This document shows, one piece after another, positions 35,202 to 44,831 of a DNA stretch of 64,000 nucleotides. The notes beneath the pieces were generated by a model, which was given only the letters and a program-made list of their open reading frames with translations, ran no database searches and had not been told where the DNA came from. The stretch is taken from contig CANNEA010000004.1 of NCBI GenBank assembly GCA_947503525.1, forward strand, positions 186,001 through 250,000, written 5' to 3'. Both the position numbers and the translations under genes were made by a program. Each line of letters begins with the position of its first letter. Position 1 is the first letter of the stretch. Source of the stretch: an uncultured Carboxylicivirga sp. (GTDB lineage: Bacteria; Bacteroidota; Bacteroidia; Bacteroidales; Marinilabiliaceae).

Positions 35202-36731
35202 GTGAATCAACCAAAAAACCACATACTCGTCATTTTTGGTGCATCAGGCGACTTAACCTATCGCAAACTTGTACCTGCGGTTTATGATCTTTTTGATCAA
35301 AACCTTTTACCTGAAAACTTTGCTATTCTTGGTCTGGGCCGTACCGAGCTTGAAAATGATGCCTTTCGGAGCAAGATGAAAGAAGGCATTGAGCAGTTTG
35401 CCATGAACAAGGTTAAGGACGAAAAGCACTTACAAACCTACTTGGAGAAATTGCATTATTTTTCGTTTGACACCAAATCGCCGGATGAATATACCTTACT
35501 AAAGGGTCAACTCCGCGAATTGGATGAACAATATAATACCAATAGTAATTTCATTTTTTACATGGCTACACCGCCCAGTATGTATGAAATTATTCCTGAG
35601 CAATTGGCTGCTCAAGGCTTAAGTGATGAAAAAACAGGTTTTAAACGTCTTATTGTTGAGAAACCTTTTGGATATGATTTGGCGACAGCTAAAAAATTAA
35701 ACAAAGAATTACTTCAGTACTTTAAAGAGGAACAGATCTACCGAATAGATCATTACCTGGGAAAAGAAACAGTTCAAAACCTTCTGGTTACACGCTTTTC
35801 CAATGGGATATTCGAACCGCTATGGAATCGCAACTACATTCATCATGTTGAAATAACCGGGGCTGAAAATATTGGTGTAGGAAACAGAGGTGGTTATTAC
35901 GAAGGATCAGGTGCCATGCGAGATATGATTCAAAATCATCTACTTCTTTTGGCCGGGCTTGTTGCTATGGAACCTCCTGCTTTAATCGACTCGACAAACA
36001 TCCGTAATGAGATAGCTAAAGTGTTTCATTCATTACGGCCAATTGATGAGAAAGATGTCGCAAAATATACCATTCGAGGTCAATATACGGCTTCAAAGAT
36101 AAAAGGTGAGGATGTAAAAGGTTACCGCGAAGAACAAGGTGTTGATCCAAATTCTCGCACAGAGACTTTTGTGGCGATGAAACTTTTTATTGACAACTGG
36201 CGATGGGCTGATGTTCCTTTTTATATCCGAAGTGGCAAAATGCTCCCTACCAGAGTAACTGAAATCGTAATTCATTTTAAGGCGACACCACATCACCTAT
36301 TTGCTGATAATGAAAGCATTTGTAAAAACTACAACCAATTGGTAATTCGTATTCAACCTGATGAGGGAGTACTCTTGAAGTTTGGAATGAAAGTACCTGG
36401 TGCCGGTTTCAATGTGCAAAATGTCAATATGGATTTCCACTATAGCGAGCTATCCGACACCTACCTGCCAAGTGCCTACGAGCGCTTGCTTTTGGACTGT
36501 ATGATGGGCGACGGAACTTTATATCACAGAGGAGATGCAGTAGAGGCGGCCTGGAAATTTGTTGATCCAATTTTGAACGCCTGGAAAAACGACAATAGTA
36601 TTCCTGTACATGGCTATCCGGCTGGATCTTGGGGACCGGACGTTTCCGATGACCTAATTGAGGAAGATGATATCGCCTGGAGATACCCTTGTAAAAATCT
36701 GTCAGACGACGGAAATTACTGCGAATTATAA
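35202..36731 (+). CDS. zwf: Glucose-6-phosphate dehydrogenase
   Basis: Oxidises glucose 6-phosphate to 6-phosphogluconolactone with NADP, first step of the oxidative pentose phosphate path. The 509-residue protein starts at a GTG 37 bases after hydE, with the nucleotide motif IFGASGDLTYRKL, the substrate motif RIDHYLGKETVQN and the EKPFG segment. Length is normal. In many Bacteroidota zwf is followed directly by pgl; here pgl is 8 kb away (44832) beyond an aldo/keto reductase and an efflux operon on the other strand. Confidence 0.95.
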   Translation: MNQPKNHILVIFGASGDLTYRKLVPAVYDLFDQNLLPENFAILGLGRTELENDAFRSKMKEGIEQFAMNKVKDEKHLQTYLEKLHYFSFDTKSPDEYTLLKGQLRELDEQYNTNSNFIFYMATPPSMYEIIPEQLAAQGLSDEKTGFKRLIVEKPFGYDLATAKKLNKELLQYFKEEQIYRIDHYLGKETVQNLLVTRFSNGIFEPLWNRNYIHHVEITGAENIGVGNRGGYYEGSGAMRDMIQNHLLLLAGLVAMEPPALIDSTNIRNEIAKVFHSLRPIDEKDVAKYTIRGQYTASKIKGEDVKGYREEQGVDPNSRTETFVAMKLFIDNWRWADVPFYIRSGKMLPTRVTEIVIHFKATPHHLFADNESICKNYNQLVIRIQPDEGVLLKFGMKVPGAGFNVQNVNMDFHYSELSDTYLPSAYERLLLDCMMGDGTLYHRGDAVEAAWKFVDPILNAWKNDNSIPVHGYPAGSWGPDVSDDLIEEDDIAWRYPCKNLSDDGNYCEL

Positions 36732-36783
36732 ATGATCCATGTTAAGGATATAGTCGACCACTCTTGAGAATTGCAAGTTGAAG

Positions 36784-37968
36784 ATGGAATATAGAAGATT
36801 TGGTAAAACCAATAAGCAAATTAGTGCAATTACTTTGGGCGGCATGCGATTTAAGCATTGCTGGGATGAACCCAAAAATGAAATTCCTCCAGCAACACAA
36901 GAGCATTGCAACCAGATGGTGGATTTAGCCATTAAAAATGGCATCAATCATTTTGAAACTGCTTATGGCTATGTTAAAAGCGAAAAGGTTTTTGGACGTA
37001 CTTTAAATGAAGAACTTAAAATTGATCGCTCTTCATATTACTTAATGACCAAGGGCAACCCAAAGACAGCTGATGAAACCCGAAAACTTGTAGAAGAGCA
37101 ACTTAAAACGCTTCAAACCGACTATATCGATTTTTATGCATGGCATGGCATTAACAACAACGAACTGTTAAAAAGCGCATGTCAATCTGGTGGAGCCATT
37201 GAAGAACTTCATCGTTTGAAAGAAGAAGGAGTAATCAAACATATTGGCTTTAGCACTCATGGCCCATTAGAAACAATACAAGATACGATTTCAACCGATT
37301 TGTTTGAGTTCGTTAATCTGCATTATTATTACTTCTACCAAAGAAATAAGGCGGCCGTTGATTTGGCACAACAAAACGACTTGGGTGTTTTTATAATATC
37401 ACCCAACGATAAGGGCGGTCAATTATATAAAGCTCCGGATAAAATCAAAAAGGCCATACCTCACGCTACCCCAATTCAATGGAATGCACGATTTTGCTTA
37501 AGCCACCCGGGTATTCATACCTTATCATTTGGCATGACTGAGGAAGCTCATCTTGATGAGATGAATGGAATTTTTCCGAGCGATGGTCAATATCTGCAGA
37601 AAGATCTTGAATCCAAAAATCAACTGGATGAAATGGTTTTTGAAGATGAATTTGCGGCTATTGATGCCTATAATTTAAAAAACGAGACGTCTGATTTGGA
37701 CCTTCCATTACTTCTACACTGGCGTAAACTCTGGAAATGTTATGACATGCTTGATTTTGCAAAGTACAGATATAAGGAGCTCAAAACACCTAATCATTGG
37801 GTACCCGGCGCTTTCGCCACCAATAAAGAAATCAGCAAACTTGATTGTTCAAAGATCCCACAAAACCTACCCTTAAAGGAATTATTAAGTGAGCTTCATG
37901 AAGCTTTGTATCAGGCTCCGATGGAAAAGCCCAATATTGACCCAAAGAATTTAAAGCTGGTAAAATAG
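36784..37968 (+). CDS. Aldo/keto reductase family oxidoreductase
   Basis: A 394-residue protein from the ATG at 36784 (a TTG two codons up is ignored). The barrel carries the AKR tetrad: Asp region around IKNGINHFE, Tyr in ETAYGYVKSEKVFG, Lys in YLMTKGNPK and His in YAWHGIN; HIGFSTHGP follows. C-terminal extension of about 90 residues (from about 305) resembles the ferredoxin-like tail of Fe-S AKRs but keeps only isolated Cys residues (LWKCYD, LDCSK), so no 4Fe-4S cluster is expected. It follows zwf by 52 bases and may draw on its NADPH; substrate unknown. Confidence 0.87.
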   Translation: MEYRRFGKTNKQISAITLGGMRFKHCWDEPKNEIPPATQEHCNQMVDLAIKNGINHFETAYGYVKSEKVFGRTLNEELKIDRSSYYLMTKGNPKTADETRKLVEEQLKTLQTDYIDFYAWHGINNNELLKSACQSGGAIEELHRLKEEGVIKHIGFSTHGPLETIQDTISTDLFEFVNLHYYYFYQRNKAAVDLAQQNDLGVFIISPNDKGGQLYKAPDKIKKAIPHATPIQWNARFCLSHPGIHTLSFGMTEEAHLDEMNGIFPSDGQYLQKDLESKNQLDEMVFEDEFAAIDAYNLKNETSDLDLPLLLHWRKLWKCYDMLDFAKYRYKELKTPNHWVPGAFATNKEISKLDCSKIPQNLPLKELLSELHEALYQAPMEKPNIDPKNLKLVK

Positions 37969-38064
37969 TTGGACTATTCTTTTCGTTTATGCAACAAAAA
38001 AATACTCCAACTTTAAATAAGCCGGAGTAATTCAATATTCTTTTTACAATCTGTAATATCTGGT

Positions 38065-38250
38065 TTATTTTGGTACACCTAGTTTCGTTAGGATATCTGT
38101 CATTAAGCACCACTTAGTTAAAGACGATTGTACTAAATTCACTCCAACAAAACCTGCCAGATATAACCAATTAATATTTACACTTATTGCCAATATCACA
38201 CTCACAAGTACCATGGCACCAGCTACTGCTCTAACAATTCTTTCCTGCAT
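38065..38250 (-). CDS. DUF2892 small membrane protein
   Basis: A 61-residue protein with two hydrophobic helices (about 6-25 and 28-44) and the DUF2892 end NLVQSSLTKWCLMTDILTKLGV; most relatives have a Cys-Pro at the position of the single Cys. It resembles the transmembrane piece of YgaP-type rhodaneses. It is the last gene of the RND efflux operon (60 bases after the PII-like gene). Such small proteins recur beside transporters and sulfur-trafficking genes in other bacteria; its task is unknown. Confidence 0.8.
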   Translation of the reverse strand: MQERIVRAVAGAMVLVSVILAISVNINWLYLAGFVGVNLVQSSLTKWCLMTDILTKLGVPK

Positions 38251-38310
38251 AACTATTCCATTTTAAGATGATTTTTTTTATAAGTATTCCTTCTGTTACT
38301 ATGAAAGGCA

Positions 38311-38613
38311 TTACACACTCTCAGCAATATCAATAACATATGCATTAATTTCACAATGAGGAACTTCAGCCTTACATTGCAGTAATTTTTCCAGCAAACT
38401 ACTTGCCTGGGTGTCGCCCACAAATGCAAGGAATGCAATGTTGTTTACGCCCATTGTTCCTTTACCAAACCAATTCCCTAGTCTGTGTTGATTTTGGAGC
38501 TTGCGCATACCTTTCATTTCAAACTCGTTATAATACGACACTTGCTGTTCACTAAAAAACTCCTGCAAGTGCTCTCTTAATTCAGCTACCGTAATGGCTA
38601 TTAATAGTTTCAT
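38311..38613 (-). CDS. PII-like (ferredoxin-like fold) protein linked to RND efflux
   Basis: A 100-residue protein from the ATG at 38613 (an in-frame TTG seven codons up is rejected). The pattern MKLLIAITVAEL, helix, then GMGV-like KGTMGVNNIAFLAFVGDTQ and the terminal strand CEINAYVIDIAES suggests a ferredoxin-like beta-alpha-beta fold of the PII/DUF3240 kind, proteins often encoded next to RND metal pumps. No T-loop Tyr/GlnB signature is kept. It lies 33-54 bases after the RND permease gene. Fold assignment is moderate; function (perhaps metal or nucleotide sensing) is inferred. Confidence 0.55.
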   Translation of the reverse strand: MKLLIAITVAELREHLQEFFSEQQVSYYNEFEMKGMRKLQNQHRLGNWFGKGTMGVNNIAFLAFVGDTQASSLLEKLLQCKAEVPHCEINAYVIDIAESV

Positions 38614-38666
38614 ATATAAGTTCTTTTTGCTCAATCCCGCACTTCAAATTAAAGCACGGGATGTTT

Positions 38667-41600
38667 TTATTTGTTCTGGTTATTATCGTTTTGTTCCTTT
38701 TCCTCACTTTTATTTTCAGTGTTAATTATCAATGGTTCTGGTACCACTACTTTTTGCTCATATTTCTTTCTCTCAGTCATAAAAAAGATCAATGGTACAA
38801 TTACCAGGGTTAAAACAGTTGAGGCGATTGTACCACCCATTAAAGAAATGGCCAATCCTTGAAATATTGGATCAAATAAAATCACTACTGCCCCAATAAC
38901 AACCGTTCCCGCAGTTAACAAAATAGGTATGGTACGTACAGCTCCAGCTTCTATTACAGCTTCACGAAGGGGCACTCCTTCATCGAGACGTATATTGACA
39001 AAATCGATAAGCAATATAGAATTCCGGACCATAATCCCTGCCAGAGCGATCATTCCAATCATAGAAGTTGCAGTAAAAAAGGCATTTAACATCCAATGCC
39101 CCAACACAATTCCCACCAAGGATAAGGGAATAGCTACCATCATCACAAACGGTACTTTAAGGTTTTGAAACCATCCCACTATCAACATATAGATAATGAC
39201 TAAAACCACAGCAAAAGCAGTTCCTAAATCACGAAACACTTCATAGGTAATTTGCCATTCTCCATCCCACTTTAATCCAAAGTTGCTCTCGTTAAAAGGT
39301 TGACCGTTATAGAATTCTTCAATGTTATATCCCTCAGGCAATTTAATTTCATCCATACGCTCACTCATATCCAAAATAGCGTACACAGGGCTCTCCAGCG
39401 TTCCCGCAACATCAGCCGTTACATAAACTACTTGCTTCTGGTTTTTACGGAAGATACTTTTTTCCTTCACTACATCTACAACATCCACCATGTCGCCAAC
39501 TACATGCATCTGTCCATTCTGAGACATCAGACTGATGTTTTTAAGGTCATCAAGACTAGCTCTATTTTCTTCGGCTAAACGGAGAGTAATTCCCACCTGC
39601 CCATGATCTTTTTCTGCATAGATCTGCGAAACAGTTGCCCCTCGAAGAGCCATATTTAAAGCTTGAATAATCTGTTGTGGAGCTACTCCAGACAACATTG
39701 CTTTTTCCTTATCCACATTAAATCGATATTCCAATTGATCATCTTCCATCATCCAATCAATATCAACAACACTTTCTGTGGTAGCAAACAAATCTTTTAC
39801 CTGCGCAGCAACATTTTTCTGCGCCTCATAATCAGGCCCATAAATTTCAGCAACAAGAGTTGACATCACAGGAGGCCCTGGAGGAACTTCCACCACCTTT
39901 ACATTGGCATTGAATTTCTCACCTATTTCCTGTAAGCCCGGTCTAAGTTCTTTTGCTATATCATGCGATTGCAAATCACGTTCTTTTTTCGATACCAGAT
40001 TCACCTGGATATCCGCCACATTTGAACCCCTTCGTAAATCATAATGTCGAACTAAACCATTAAAATTAATTGGAGCCGAGGTACCGACATAGGTTTGATA
40101 GTTAGTTACCAAATCATGATTACGAAGATAGGCTGCTAATTCCTTTGTAACATTTGCTGTTTCTTCTAAAGTTGTTCCCTCCGGCATATCAATAACAACC
40201 TGAAATTCATTCTTATTATCGAATGGAAGAATCTTTACCGTAACAACTTTAAACAAAAACAAACTTGCCGACCCGAATAACAATACGGTAACTCCGATAA
40301 TAAATACCCATCGCTTCATTGGGCTTTCTATCATCGGACGCATTGTTTTATCATACATTTTATAAATCAATGTCTTCTCAAGCGAATAATCTTTGTCTTC
40401 ATCCTTTTTATCATCATGTTTCAACAAGCGATAAGCCAACCATGGCGTAATCATCAAGGCAACAAGTAAAGAAAAGATCATGGCTATCGATGCCCCAATT
40501 GGCATCGGACTCATATATGGCCCCATCATTCCGGAAACAAATACCATTGGAATTACAGCAGCTATTACTGTAAATGTGGCCAAAATGGTTGGATTACCTA
40601 CCTCATCAATTGAACGCAGAGCAGCTTGCCAGAAAGGCAATTGCTTCATCTTAAAATGGCGGTGCATATTTTCAGCAATGATAATGGAGTCATCTACCAC
40701 AATACCAGTTACGAAAACCAAAGCAAAAAGCGTAATTCGATTTAAGGTGTAATCGAGGAAATAATAGCTAAACATGGTTAAGGCAAAAGTGATGGGTACA
40801 GAAATAAACACGACCAAACCACCGCGCCAGCCCATTGCCAGCATCACTACAAATGTTACAGCAATAATGGCACCTAATAAGTGCATTAAAAGCTCACCTA
40901 CCTTTTCTGAAGCTGTTTCTCCATAATTACGGGTAACTTCCACATTAATATCACCAGGAATCAGATCTTGCCTTAGAATCTCCACCTTCTCATTAATGAG
41001 CTCAGCTAAACGCATGGCATCAGCACCTCGTCGCTTAGCAACTGAAATAGTTACGGCCGAATATTCACTTTTAAAACTTTCTTTTTGTTCACTGGCCTTT
41101 CCGTAACCAAACGCAACATAAGAATCCGGAATGGCAGGACCATCGTCAACCTTTGCGACCTGATGTAAATAAACAGGTGAGTTCTGATGAATCCCAATAA
41201 TAAGGTTAGATACTTCTTCTGCTGATTCGAAAAACTTACCGGTCCGAACCACATATTCTTTATTGTTTTGATTAAAACTGCCTGAAGAAACCTGATGGTT
41301 TGCTGCCTGCAGTTGCTGAGTAATTATTAAAGGATCAACCTTAAACGCAGTCATCTTATCACGATCAAGAATAACCTGTATTTCACGATTTCGACCACCA
41401 ATAACTTTTGTTTCCGATACGTCAGTTATTTTTTCGATTTCAGAAGTTAACTCCTGAGCCACACGCTTTAATTGATAATCACTATAATTCTCACTCCATA
41501 AAGTCAGTCCCATCACTGGAACATCATCAATCGAACGGGTTTTTACCAGAGGAAGTGTAACCCCTGCTGGCATCTGATCCATGTTTTTAATTATCTCGTT

Positions 41601-41942
41601 GTACAGCTTAACAAGGCTACGTTCAATATCTTCACCTACATAAAACTGCACAATTAACATGGCTTGTTCAGATAAGGATTGAGAATAAACATATTCCACA
41701 CCCTTAACATTAGAAATAACTTTCTCTATAGGAGTCACTATTTTAGATTCTATTTCCTTTGGGCTTGCTCCCGGGTAGCCAATAAAGATATCAGCGATGG
41801 GAACGTCAATCTGAGGTTCTTCCTCACGCGGTGTCAGGTAAGAACTATAAACACCAATGATCATAAATACGACCATTAAAAGAGGTGTTAGTTTTGATTT
41901 TATAAACATACGGGCCAGTGTTCCCGCAAATCCAGTTTTCAT
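38667..41942 (-). CDS. RND efflux permease, inner-membrane component
   Basis: A 1091-residue AcrB/CusA-type proton antiporter with 12 predicted membrane helices and two large periplasmic loops. The N-terminus (ARMFIKSKLTPLLMVVFMII, then LTPREEEPQIDVPIADIFI) belongs to the REEEPQI subgroup. TM4 carries the proton-relay pair in VVDDSIIIAENMHRH. Substrate is not evident: the Met-rich CusA pathway is not seen. With the fusion protein and TolC-like gene just upstream it builds a tripartite pump through the envelope. The C-terminal tail is charged and low-complexity (NKSEEKEQNDNNQNK). Confidence 0.93.
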   Translation of the reverse strand: MKTGFAGTLARMFIKSKLTPLLMVVFMIIGVYSSYLTPREEEPQIDVPIADIFIGYPGASPKEIESKIVTPIEKVISNVKGVEYVYSQSLSEQAMLIVQFYVGEDIERSLVKLYNEIIKNMDQMPAGVTLPLVKTRSIDDVPVMGLTLWSENYSDYQLKRVAQELTSEIEKITDVSETKVIGGRNREIQVILDRDKMTAFKVDPLIITQQLQAANHQVSSGSFNQNNKEYVVRTGKFFESAEEVSNLIIGIHQNSPVYLHQVAKVDDGPAIPDSYVAFGYGKASEQKESFKSEYSAVTISVAKRRGADAMRLAELINEKVEILRQDLIPGDINVEVTRNYGETASEKVGELLMHLLGAIIAVTFVVMLAMGWRGGLVVFISVPITFALTMFSYYFLDYTLNRITLFALVFVTGIVVDDSIIIAENMHRHFKMKQLPFWQAALRSIDEVGNPTILATFTVIAAVIPMVFVSGMMGPYMSPMPIGASIAMIFSLLVALMITPWLAYRLLKHDDKKDEDKDYSLEKTLIYKMYDKTMRPMIESPMKRWVFIIGVTVLLFGSASLFLFKVVTVKILPFDNKNEFQVVIDMPEGTTLEETANVTKELAAYLRNHDLVTNYQTYVGTSAPINFNGLVRHYDLRRGSNVADIQVNLVSKKERDLQSHDIAKELRPGLQEIGEKFNANVKVVEVPPGPPVMSTLVAEIYGPDYEAQKNVAAQVKDLFATTESVVDIDWMMEDDQLEYRFNVDKEKAMLSGVAPQQIIQALNMALRGATVSQIYAEKDHGQVGITLRLAEENRASLDDLKNISLMSQNGQMHVVGDMVDVVDVVKEKSIFRKNQKQVVYVTADVAGTLESPVYAILDMSERMDEIKLPEGYNIEEFYNGQPFNESNFGLKWDGEWQITYEVFRDLGTAFAVVLVIIYMLIVGWFQNLKVPFVMMVAIPLSLVGIVLGHWMLNAFFTATSMIGMIALAGIMVRNSILLIDFVNIRLDEGVPLREAVIEAGAVRTIPILLTAGTVVIGAVVILFDPIFQGLAISLMGGTIASTVLTLVIVPLIFFMTERKKYEQKVVVPEPLIINTENKSEEKEQNDNNQNK

Positions 41943-41997
41943 ATTTAATTATTTACTGTCGAAGCATAAAACTTCTATGATTTACCAACTAGGGATA

Positions 41998-43071
41998 CTA
42001 GTTCAACTCTAATTTAGCGCCTTCAAACAAACGTCCTTCTGCCGAAGAAATAACAACACTACCTGCATTCAAGCCTGAAAGAACTTCAATTCTGTCTCCG
42101 TACGAACGTCCTAAACGAACCCATCGTAACAAAGCATTATTTGATTGACTAACAGCCCATACTCCTTTTAACTGGCCACGTTCAACAATCATGGATTTTC
42201 GCAACAATAGCTTTTGCTCCTCTCCCTTGAGATGATCAACATGAGCAAAAACACCACTTCTGATTAGTTCTTTTTGTTGCTCACTTGGTTGCAAGTTTAT
42301 ACTTGCATCAAATTGCGAACCTGAAAAACGACTTGAAGGACTTATCCTTGATATGGTACCAGTGATTATTTCTTCACAAGCATCAATGCGAACTTCTACC
42401 TTATCACCTTTCTCTACTCTGGAAATCTCCGATTCAGGAATTCTTGCATTCACTTCAAACAAACCCGGAGCTTCAATTGCCATTAAGGGCATACCAGGAT
42501 TAGCCATATCTCCATTATCAACAAACTTCTGTGTAATAACACCTGCATAAGGTGCACGAATATTTGCATATGTCAACATTTCAGTCACTTCTTCCTTAGC
42601 CTTTTGGGCAACCTCCAATTGCGCTTTAGTCATTTCAAAATGGACAATAATATCATCCAATTCTTTTTGCGTTGCACTTTTTGAATCAAATAATGACTGT
42701 ATACGTTTGTAGTTATCCTCAGCATGTTTAAATGCCGCTTTGGCTTGAATAATATTAGCCTCAACTTGCTTTTGTTTAGCTTGAATATCTTTGCTCCTAA
42801 TCGATAACAACAGCTGTCCTTTAGACACTACATCACCTTCGAGAACATATACCTTGCTGATTTGCCCCATAATACGGGTACTTAAGGTAGATTGATTAAC
42901 TGAAGCGACAGTACCTGTAAACTGTACCTTTTGTGGCACATTCATCAAGCTGATGACTTCTGACATTGCTTTTATAGCTTGTTTTCCCTGGGTTTGATCT
43001 GTATCCTTACTTCCACATGCCTGAATTAAAAGGGCAAGTAACAACAATACAATTGATTTAATTGAATTCAT
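41998..43071 (-). CDS. RND efflux periplasmic adaptor (membrane fusion lipoprotein)
   Basis: A 357-residue HlyD/AcrA-type adaptor with lipobox LLIQAC (Cys19). Domains in order: beta-barrel/lipoyl half (about 50-95, VYVLEGDVVSKGQLLLSI), alpha-hairpin (about 96-165), second lipoyl half (IRAPYAGVITQKFVDNGD) and membrane-proximal domain. It links the permease encoded 55 bases downstream to the outer-membrane channel encoded 20 bases upstream. Confidence 0.93.
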   Translation of the reverse strand: MNSIKSIVLLLLALLIQACGSKDTDQTQGKQAIKAMSEVISLMNVPQKVQFTGTVASVNQSTLSTRIMGQISKVYVLEGDVVSKGQLLLSIRSKDIQAKQKQVEANIIQAKAAFKHAEDNYKRIQSLFDSKSATQKELDDIIVHFEMTKAQLEVAQKAKEEVTEMLTYANIRAPYAGVITQKFVDNGDMANPGMPLMAIEAPGLFEVNARIPESEISRVEKGDKVEVRIDACEEIITGTISRISPSSRFSGSQFDASINLQPSEQQKELIRSGVFAHVDHLKGEEQKLLLRKSMIVERGQLKGVWAVSQSNNALLRWVRLGRSYGDRIEVLSGLNAGSVVISSAEGRLFEGAKLELN

Positions 43072-43091
43072 ATAATGAGTTTTATAATTTC

Positions 43092-44453
43092 TTAATTTTT
43101 CGAATCAGAAACTGATCCTTCCAATTCTGATTCCGACACTAACATTTGATATTTAAAAACGGCCATATTGTAATTATAGATTGCATATAATTGCTTAAGC
43201 ACGCTCTCTTCTGACTTAGTTTCAGCCATTAATAAATCTGATGTTCGCTCAAGTCCTTTGTCGTATCTATTCGCCCTTATCCTTAACGATTCTTTGGCAT
43301 GTTCAGAAGCCAATCTATAGGTCAGCAGTTGACTTTCGGCAAGAGCTATTGAGCGCATAGCTTGAGAAAGTTCCATTGTGCCTTTATCAACATATTCCTG
43401 ATAAGATATTTGCGCTTTATTATAATTGGCCTTAGAATGTTTGTATTTACCTAGATTTTTGCCACCATTAAAAATTCGCCATTGCAGTTTTATACCCAGC
43501 ATATAGCTATTTGCACCGAAGCTTGCAAAATCAGAGTCATACAAATTATATGATCCAAAAGCATTGATACGTGGGGCAAATTTCATTAAATCACTTTTCG
43601 ACATTTGATGATGGGCATCAATACCATGTTGCATGGCCAGCACATCTGAACGTTTATAAATATTAGTCGATGTATTGAATGAAAATGAAACCTGCGTAAT
43701 TGAGTCCGCTATTTGAGATTCATCAGTTAAAGGTCGCCCAATCAAAAAATTTAAAGATTCTTGCACAGTTTTTACCTGATTTTTGGCCTCTTGAAGCATA
43801 GCATCCTGCTCGTATTGACGAACCTTAATGGCCATTACATCAGCATCTTTTAAATAGCCTTGCTCATAATTGTCTTCAGCCATTTTTAAATATGAACTTG
43901 TGGTTTCCTGCGCCTTTTTTAACACACGAACTTTGTTTATTGCTAACTGCAAAGCATAATAAGTTTGCTTGGCCATATAACTTACATATTCTCGAGTATA
44001 TTCCGTTTTTAATTGCGTTGCCTTGAACTGACTACTTGCAGCACTCTTCCCCATCCATGCATCAATATTGATTAGTGGTTGTTCAAGCGTAAGCTGAGTA
44101 GTAAAATGAGACGTTTGCCCTGGTGAATTCAAAATATTAGGATCAAAATCGGCCATTGTAACAGTTTGCTGCTGCAACTTAAATCCAAATGCATACAAAG
44201 GATCATCTGAAACTGCATACCCACTTGACACCTCCAACGATGGTAAAAAAGCAGCATTAGCCTGCTGATTATTTGCTTTGGCTGCATCCTCTTCAGCATT
44301 AGCTTTTAATATCTCGGTATTATTCTCAGAAGCCAATTTCAGCACCTCACTTAGGGTTAACATTTTTGAAGAATCGCCATCCTGAGCCCAACTTGAAACA
44401 TGAACTCCAAGAAGAAAAATAACGAATAGCTTGGTAATAATAATTTTGTACAT
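43092..44453 (-). CDS. TolC-family outer-membrane channel of RND pump
   Basis: A 453-residue outer-membrane efflux protein (OEP repeat family). It has a signal peptide (to about residue 23, SSWAQ), then two OEP repeats at about 35-225 and 250-440 rich in Ala/Gln/Asn helices (NNTEILKANAEEDAAKANNQ). First gene of the five-gene pump operon (channel, adaptor, permease, PII-like, DUF2892). A consensus promoter and a palindrome are found immediately upstream. Confidence 0.92.
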   Translation of the reverse strand: MYKIIITKLFVIFLLGVHVSSWAQDGDSSKMLTLSEVLKLASENNTEILKANAEEDAAKANNQQANAAFLPSLEVSSGYAVSDDPLYAFGFKLQQQTVTMADFDPNILNSPGQTSHFTTQLTLEQPLINIDAWMGKSAASSQFKATQLKTEYTREYVSYMAKQTYYALQLAINKVRVLKKAQETTSSYLKMAEDNYEQGYLKDADVMAIKVRQYEQDAMLQEAKNQVKTVQESLNFLIGRPLTDESQIADSITQVSFSFNTSTNIYKRSDVLAMQHGIDAHHQMSKSDLMKFAPRINAFGSYNLYDSDFASFGANSYMLGIKLQWRIFNGGKNLGKYKHSKANYNKAQISYQEYVDKGTMELSQAMRSIALAESQLLTYRLASEHAKESLRIRANRYDKGLERTSDLLMAETKSEESVLKQLYAIYNYNMAVFKYQMLVSESELEGSVSDSKN

Positions 44454-44479
44454 TTTAATTCTATTTCTGTTTTCGCAGG

Positions 44480-44510
44480 CAAACTTATATGTATTTTTTT
44501 ATATATCCAA
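44480..44510 (-). promoter_or_regulatory. Promoter of the RND efflux operon
   Basis: On the minus strand TTG (44510-44508), a 20-base spacer and TAAGTTTG (44487-44480) match the Bacteroidota consensus. Transcription would start near 44473, about 20 bases before the channel gene. Confidence 0.65.
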
Positions 44511-44526
44511 CTTTCTAGATATTTGC

Positions 44527-44539
44527 ATATGTCACATAT
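44527..44539. promoter_or_regulatory. Palindrome upstream of the RND operon promoter
   Basis: ATATGT-C-ACATAT is a perfect 6+6 inverted repeat, nested in a wider GCATA...TATGC pair ending at 44549. It lies 17 bases above the -33 element, an activator-like position. No regulator gene adjoins. Inference from symmetry and position. Confidence 0.4.
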
Positions 44540-44553
44540 CGCCCTATGCATTT

Positions 44554-44831
44554 ATTTATCTGATATTTAGATATAGCATATTTTTTTATCTTTTTTTCTT
44601 TTTCTCCATTATAAGTCCACAACACACTTCAAAAAAAATCGTCTTATCAATGCAATGTTCATTTCCTACCAAACATATCCTCAACTAAAGCAAGCTTCTT
44701 TTTGATTCTTTTCAATCATGACATTAGCAATTCCTAATACCAATATTATTAGTGAAAATATGAACATCAGAGTAGTCATAATTGTATAAGTATAGTATAC
44801 TTTTCAACTTAACTCATTAGGCAATTCAAAT
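44554..44831. other. AT-rich intergenic region before pgl
   Basis: About 280 bases with poly-T tracts and no supported gene. It should hold the pgl promoter; a near-match TACTTTTC occurs about 40 bases before the pgl ATG. A 23-codon ATG frame at 44719 lacks any coding sign. Confidence 0.4.

Noticed and set aside
38003-38029. TACTCC...GGAGTA hairpin after the aldo/keto reductase as a terminator
   Set aside because: The stem is six bases with a long loop and no T-run follows.
44719-44790. A 23-codon ATG frame upstream of pgl and a repeated AATATGAACATCA word
   Set aside because: Too short, no coding sign; the 13-base repeat includes the pgl start and may be chance.
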